Shown in pieces: positions 6,516 through 8,355 of a stretch of 8,355 bases of DNA. This DNA comes from JBDKJS01 sp039806065. Its GTDB lineage: Bacteria; Bacteroidota; Bacteroidia; AKYH767-A; 2013-40CM-41-45. Both the position numbers and the translations under genes were made by a program. Numbering within the stretch: the stretch's first letter is position 1; each line of letters begins with the position of its first letter. Where the stretch lies: NCBI GenBank assembly GCA_039806065.1, contig JBDKJS010000101.1, forward strand, positions 1 to 8,355, given 5' to 3'. The notes below the pieces were generated by a model, which was not told the DNA's origin, made no database searches, and saw only the letters and a list, made by a program, of their open reading frames with translations.

Positions 6516-8074
6516 CCCTTGTATTCTCCAAAAACATTTCTGAAAACATCTGCCACTTCACCAAGGGTTGCATAATTTTCTACAGATGAAATTATATAAG
6601 GCATCACATTATTGCCTTGAACAGCTGCTTCCGTTAAACCTGAAAGTGCAGCTTGAAGAGCTTGATTATCCCTGCTTTGCTTGAGTGATTGTATTTTTTG
6701 GATTTGAACTTGCCTTATCGTATCATCAATTACAAAATGCTTATTAAATGGAGGTTCTTCAACAGTAAATTTATTTACGCCCACTATAATTCTTTCACCA
6801 GACTGTATGCTTTGTTGATACTTATAACTAGAACTGGCTATTTCCTGCTGCACATATCCTGCCTCTATTGCTGCCACTGCACCACCCATTGTATCAATCG
6901 TGTTGAGGTATTCTTGGGCACTGGCCATTATTTTTTCTGTGAGTGCCTCTACATAATAGCTTCCACCTAGCGGATCTACTGTGGACACAGCTCCACTTTC
7001 GGTAGCAATAATTTGTTGCGTTCTTAGGGCAATGGCTGCAGCCTCTTCAGTAGGCAAACTTAAAGCTTCGTCATAACCATTGGTATGTAGGGATTGCGTG
7101 CCACCCATCACTGCGCTTAGCGCTTGAAGTGTGACTCTAACAATGTTATTCAATGGCTGTTGTGCGGTGAGTGTACTCCCTCCAGTTTGGGTATGGAATC
7201 GTAACATCATAGCCTGCGTTTCAGTTGCGCCTAGTGACTTCATAATTTGTGCCCACATAGTTCTGGCTGCTCTAAATTTAGCCACTTCTTGAAAAATATC
7301 ATTGTGTGCATTAAAGAAAAAACTTAACCGCTTACCAAATACATTTATATCCAATCCCTTTTTGAGTGCGGCTGCTACATAGGCCTTCCCATTTGCCAAA
7401 GTAAATGCCAATTCTTGAGCAGCCGTTGCTCCTGCTTCGCGAATATGATAACCGCTAATTGAAATGGTGTTCCACTTGGGCAACTCATTACTACAATATT
7501 CAAATATATCAGTAATTAATCGCATGCTTGGTTTCGGTGGATAAATATAAGTCCCTCGGGCAGCATATTCCTTTAATACATCATTCTGAATAGTACCACT
7601 TATTTTTTTTAAATCAGCTCCTTGTTGTTTGGCAAGGGCAATATAAAATGCCAATAAAGTACTTGCGGTAGCATTAATAGTCATGCTGGTAGTGATGTTT
7701 TGTAGCGCTATGCCATCAAACAATTCCTGCATATCTTTTAAACTATCTATGGCCACACCGGCTTTGCCTACTTCACCATCGCTCAATTCATGATCACTGT
7801 CGTATCCTATTTGGGTGGGCAAATCAAACGCTACTGAAAGTCCAGTAGTTCCTTGAGCCAACAAGTATTTATACCGTTGGTTACTTTCTGCCGCAGTTGA
7901 AAAGCCAGCATACTGACGCATGGTCCATAGTTTGGACCTGTACATGCTGGGTTGGATGCCCCTTATGAAAGGAAATTGTCCAGCATCTGGCAGTTGTGCA
8001 CAGCTTCTTTGATAAATTCGATCTAGTGTAATTCCACTATCGTTTATAAATTGAGTTGTATTTTCTTCTGACAT
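6512..8074 (-). CDS. Methylmalonyl-CoA mutase large subunit, catalytic barrel only (split-type acyl-CoA mutase)
   Basis: 520 residues, cytoplasmic. The family interconverts (R)-methylmalonyl-CoA and succinyl-CoA with adenosylcobalamin, in propionate and branched-chain amino acid metabolism. Family signatures run the whole length: WTMRQYAGFST (50-60), GLSVAFDLPTQIGYDSD (78-94), GTIQNDVLKEY (160-170), YIYPPKPSMR (176-185), SISGYHIREAGATA (205-218), HTQTGGSTLTAQ (294-305), GTQSLHTNGYDEAL (325-338), DPLGGSYYVE (367-376) and GVNKF (432-436). Tyr55 and Arg185 correspond to the Tyr and Arg that bind the methylmalonyl carboxylate (Tyr89 and Arg207 in the Propionibacterium enzyme). Isobutyryl- and 2-hydroxyisobutyryl-CoA mutases replace these residues, so methylmalonyl-CoA is the likely substrate. 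His210 matches the active-site His of the YH pair. The protein ends at FGEYKG after the barrel. The cobalamin-binding domain with DxHxxG is absent and must be a separate subunit outside the window. An upstream gene 47 bases away is probably in the same operon. Confidence 0.95.
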   Translation of the reverse strand: MSEENTTQFINDSGITLDRIYQRSCAQLPDAGQFPFIRGIQPSMYRSKLWTMRQYAGFSTAAESNQRYKYLLAQGTTGLSVAFDLPTQIGYDSDHELSDGEVGKAGVAIDSLKDMQELFDGIALQNITTSMTINATASTLLAFYIALAKQQGADLKKISGTIQNDVLKEYAARGTYIYPPKPSMRLITDIFEYCSNELPKWNTISISGYHIREAGATAAQELAFTLANGKAYVAAALKKGLDINVFGKRLSFFFNAHNDIFQEVAKFRAARTMWAQIMKSLGATETQAMMLRFHTQTGGSTLTAQQPLNNIVRVTLQALSAVMGGTQSLHTNGYDEALSLPTEEAAAIALRTQQIIATESGAVSTVDPLGGSYYVEALTEKIMASAQEYLNTIDTMGGAVAAIEAGYVQQEIASSSYKYQQSIQSGERIIVGVNKFTVEEPPFNKHFVIDDTIRQVQIQKIQSLKQSRDNQALQAALSGLTEAAVQGNNVMPYIISSVENYATLGEVADVFRNVFGEYKG

Positions 8075-8112
8075 TTTTTTATTATTTAAGCATTTGCATC
8101 ATTATCACTTTA

Positions 8113-8127
8113 CATTAATGATTAATG
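8113..8127. repeat. Short inverted repeat CATTAAT-g-ATTAATG over the stop of the upstream fragment
   Basis: Two perfect 7-base arms flank a single central base and overlap the TAA stop at 8122-8124, within the gap before the mutase gene. It is too AT-rich and loop-less for a convincing terminator. It could be a dimeric protein-binding site or chance in AT-rich DNA. Confidence 0.3.
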
Positions 8128-8355
8128 AAGAATGGCACGTGCTTCTAACTTAATTATTTGAATAGCATCTTGGGTGGGAATGGCGCCTTGCTGAATGCAT
8201 ACTTCTATGATAGATTTACTCAGCGCTATTCCTGGAGAAGACTCGCCCAGACTTTCAGAAGCCATGTTTACTATGGCCACCATTGCTTCCTTGGCATCTG
8301 TAACAGCTTTCCATGACCTTTCACTTACGTACAGTTGTTGTGCTAAATTATGCTC
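8122..8355 (-). CDS. C-terminal fragment of an unrecognised helical protein, 5' end outside the window
   Basis: Seventy-seven codons run in frame from the window edge to TAA at 8124-8122. The other two minus-strand frames hit stops within the first few dozen bases, which supports this one as coding. The visible part looks mostly alpha-helical, with likely helices around residues 10-33 (SWKAVTDAKEAMVAIVNMA), 42-57 (IALSKSIIEVCIQQG) and 61-76 (QDAIQIIKLEARAIL). There is no signal, membrane span or T9SS domain in this piece. It does not resemble the C terminus of a cobalamin-binding mutase subunit or of the MeaB/ArgK chaperone GTPase. I do not recognise the family. It lies 47 bases upstream of the mutase on the same strand, so co-transcription is likely. 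Confidence 0.65.
   Translation of the reverse strand, partial: EHNLAQQLYVSERSWKAVTDAKEAMVAIVNMASESLGESSPGIALSKSIIEVCIQQGAIPTQDAIQIIKLEARAILH

Noticed and set aside
6689..6970. A 93-codon plus-strand open frame inside the mutase gene
   Set aside because: It is antisense to a highly conserved enzyme. Its apparent hydrophobicity follows from the complement of the mutase codons.
1..8355. Search for CRISPR arrays, tRNA or rRNA genes, insertion-sequence ends, phage genes and toxin-antitoxin or defence genes
   Set aside because: Nothing in either strand supports any of these. Nearly all bases are covered by the six coding regions and one divergent control region.

Overview
The window looks like AT-rich chromosomal DNA from a member of the Bacteroidota. 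The main evidence is three large secreted proteins, each with an N-terminal signal peptide. Two carry a complete C-terminal type IX secretion system (T9SS) type A sorting domain, and the third begins one at the window edge. T9SS cargo domains are essentially confined to this phylum. Gene starts also lack clear Shine-Dalgarno sequences and follow A/T-rich leaders, as is usual there. Genus or species cannot be assigned from the sequence alone.

Layout. From 1 to 1369 on the minus strand lies the first 456 residues of a secreted seven-bladed beta-propeller of the choice-of-anchor B (LVIVD-repeat) type. It is followed by a carboxypeptidase-regulatory-like domain and the first residues of a sorting domain; its end lies outside the window. 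Its start codon overlaps the stop of the preceding minus-strand gene (1369-4608) by one base (TAATG). That gene encodes a 1079-residue multidomain surface or adhesion-like protein with duplicated MAM/jelly-roll-like modules, CARDB-like Ig folds and a sorting domain. The two probably form an operon. A 185-base AT-rich divergent intergenic region (4609-4793) separates this pair from a plus-strand gene (4794-6515), which encodes a 573-residue SBBP-like beta-propeller protein, also with a sorting domain.

The plus-strand gene meets a minus-strand metabolic gene (6512-8074) tail to tail. The two stop codons share the palindrome CTAG. The metabolic gene encodes a 520-residue methylmalonyl-CoA mutase large (catalytic barrel) subunit. 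It lacks the cobalamin-binding domain but keeps the residues diagnostic for methylmalonyl-CoA. Upstream of it, at 8122-8355, is the C-terminal 77 residues of an unrecognised helical protein, probably co-transcribed with the mutase.

Functionally there are two blocks. One is a surface/secretion block of three T9SS cargo proteins, two of them beta-propellers. The other is a housekeeping block for propionate, branched-chain amino acid or succinate metabolism. I see no transposon, CRISPR array, RNA gene, phage or defence system, and no intergenic stretch over 300 bases. The most notable points are the ring of equivalently placed histidines in the choice-of-anchor B propeller, the fully paired cysteine pattern and module duplication in the 1079-residue protein, the CTAG stop overlap, and a split mutase without a visible cobalamin subunit.
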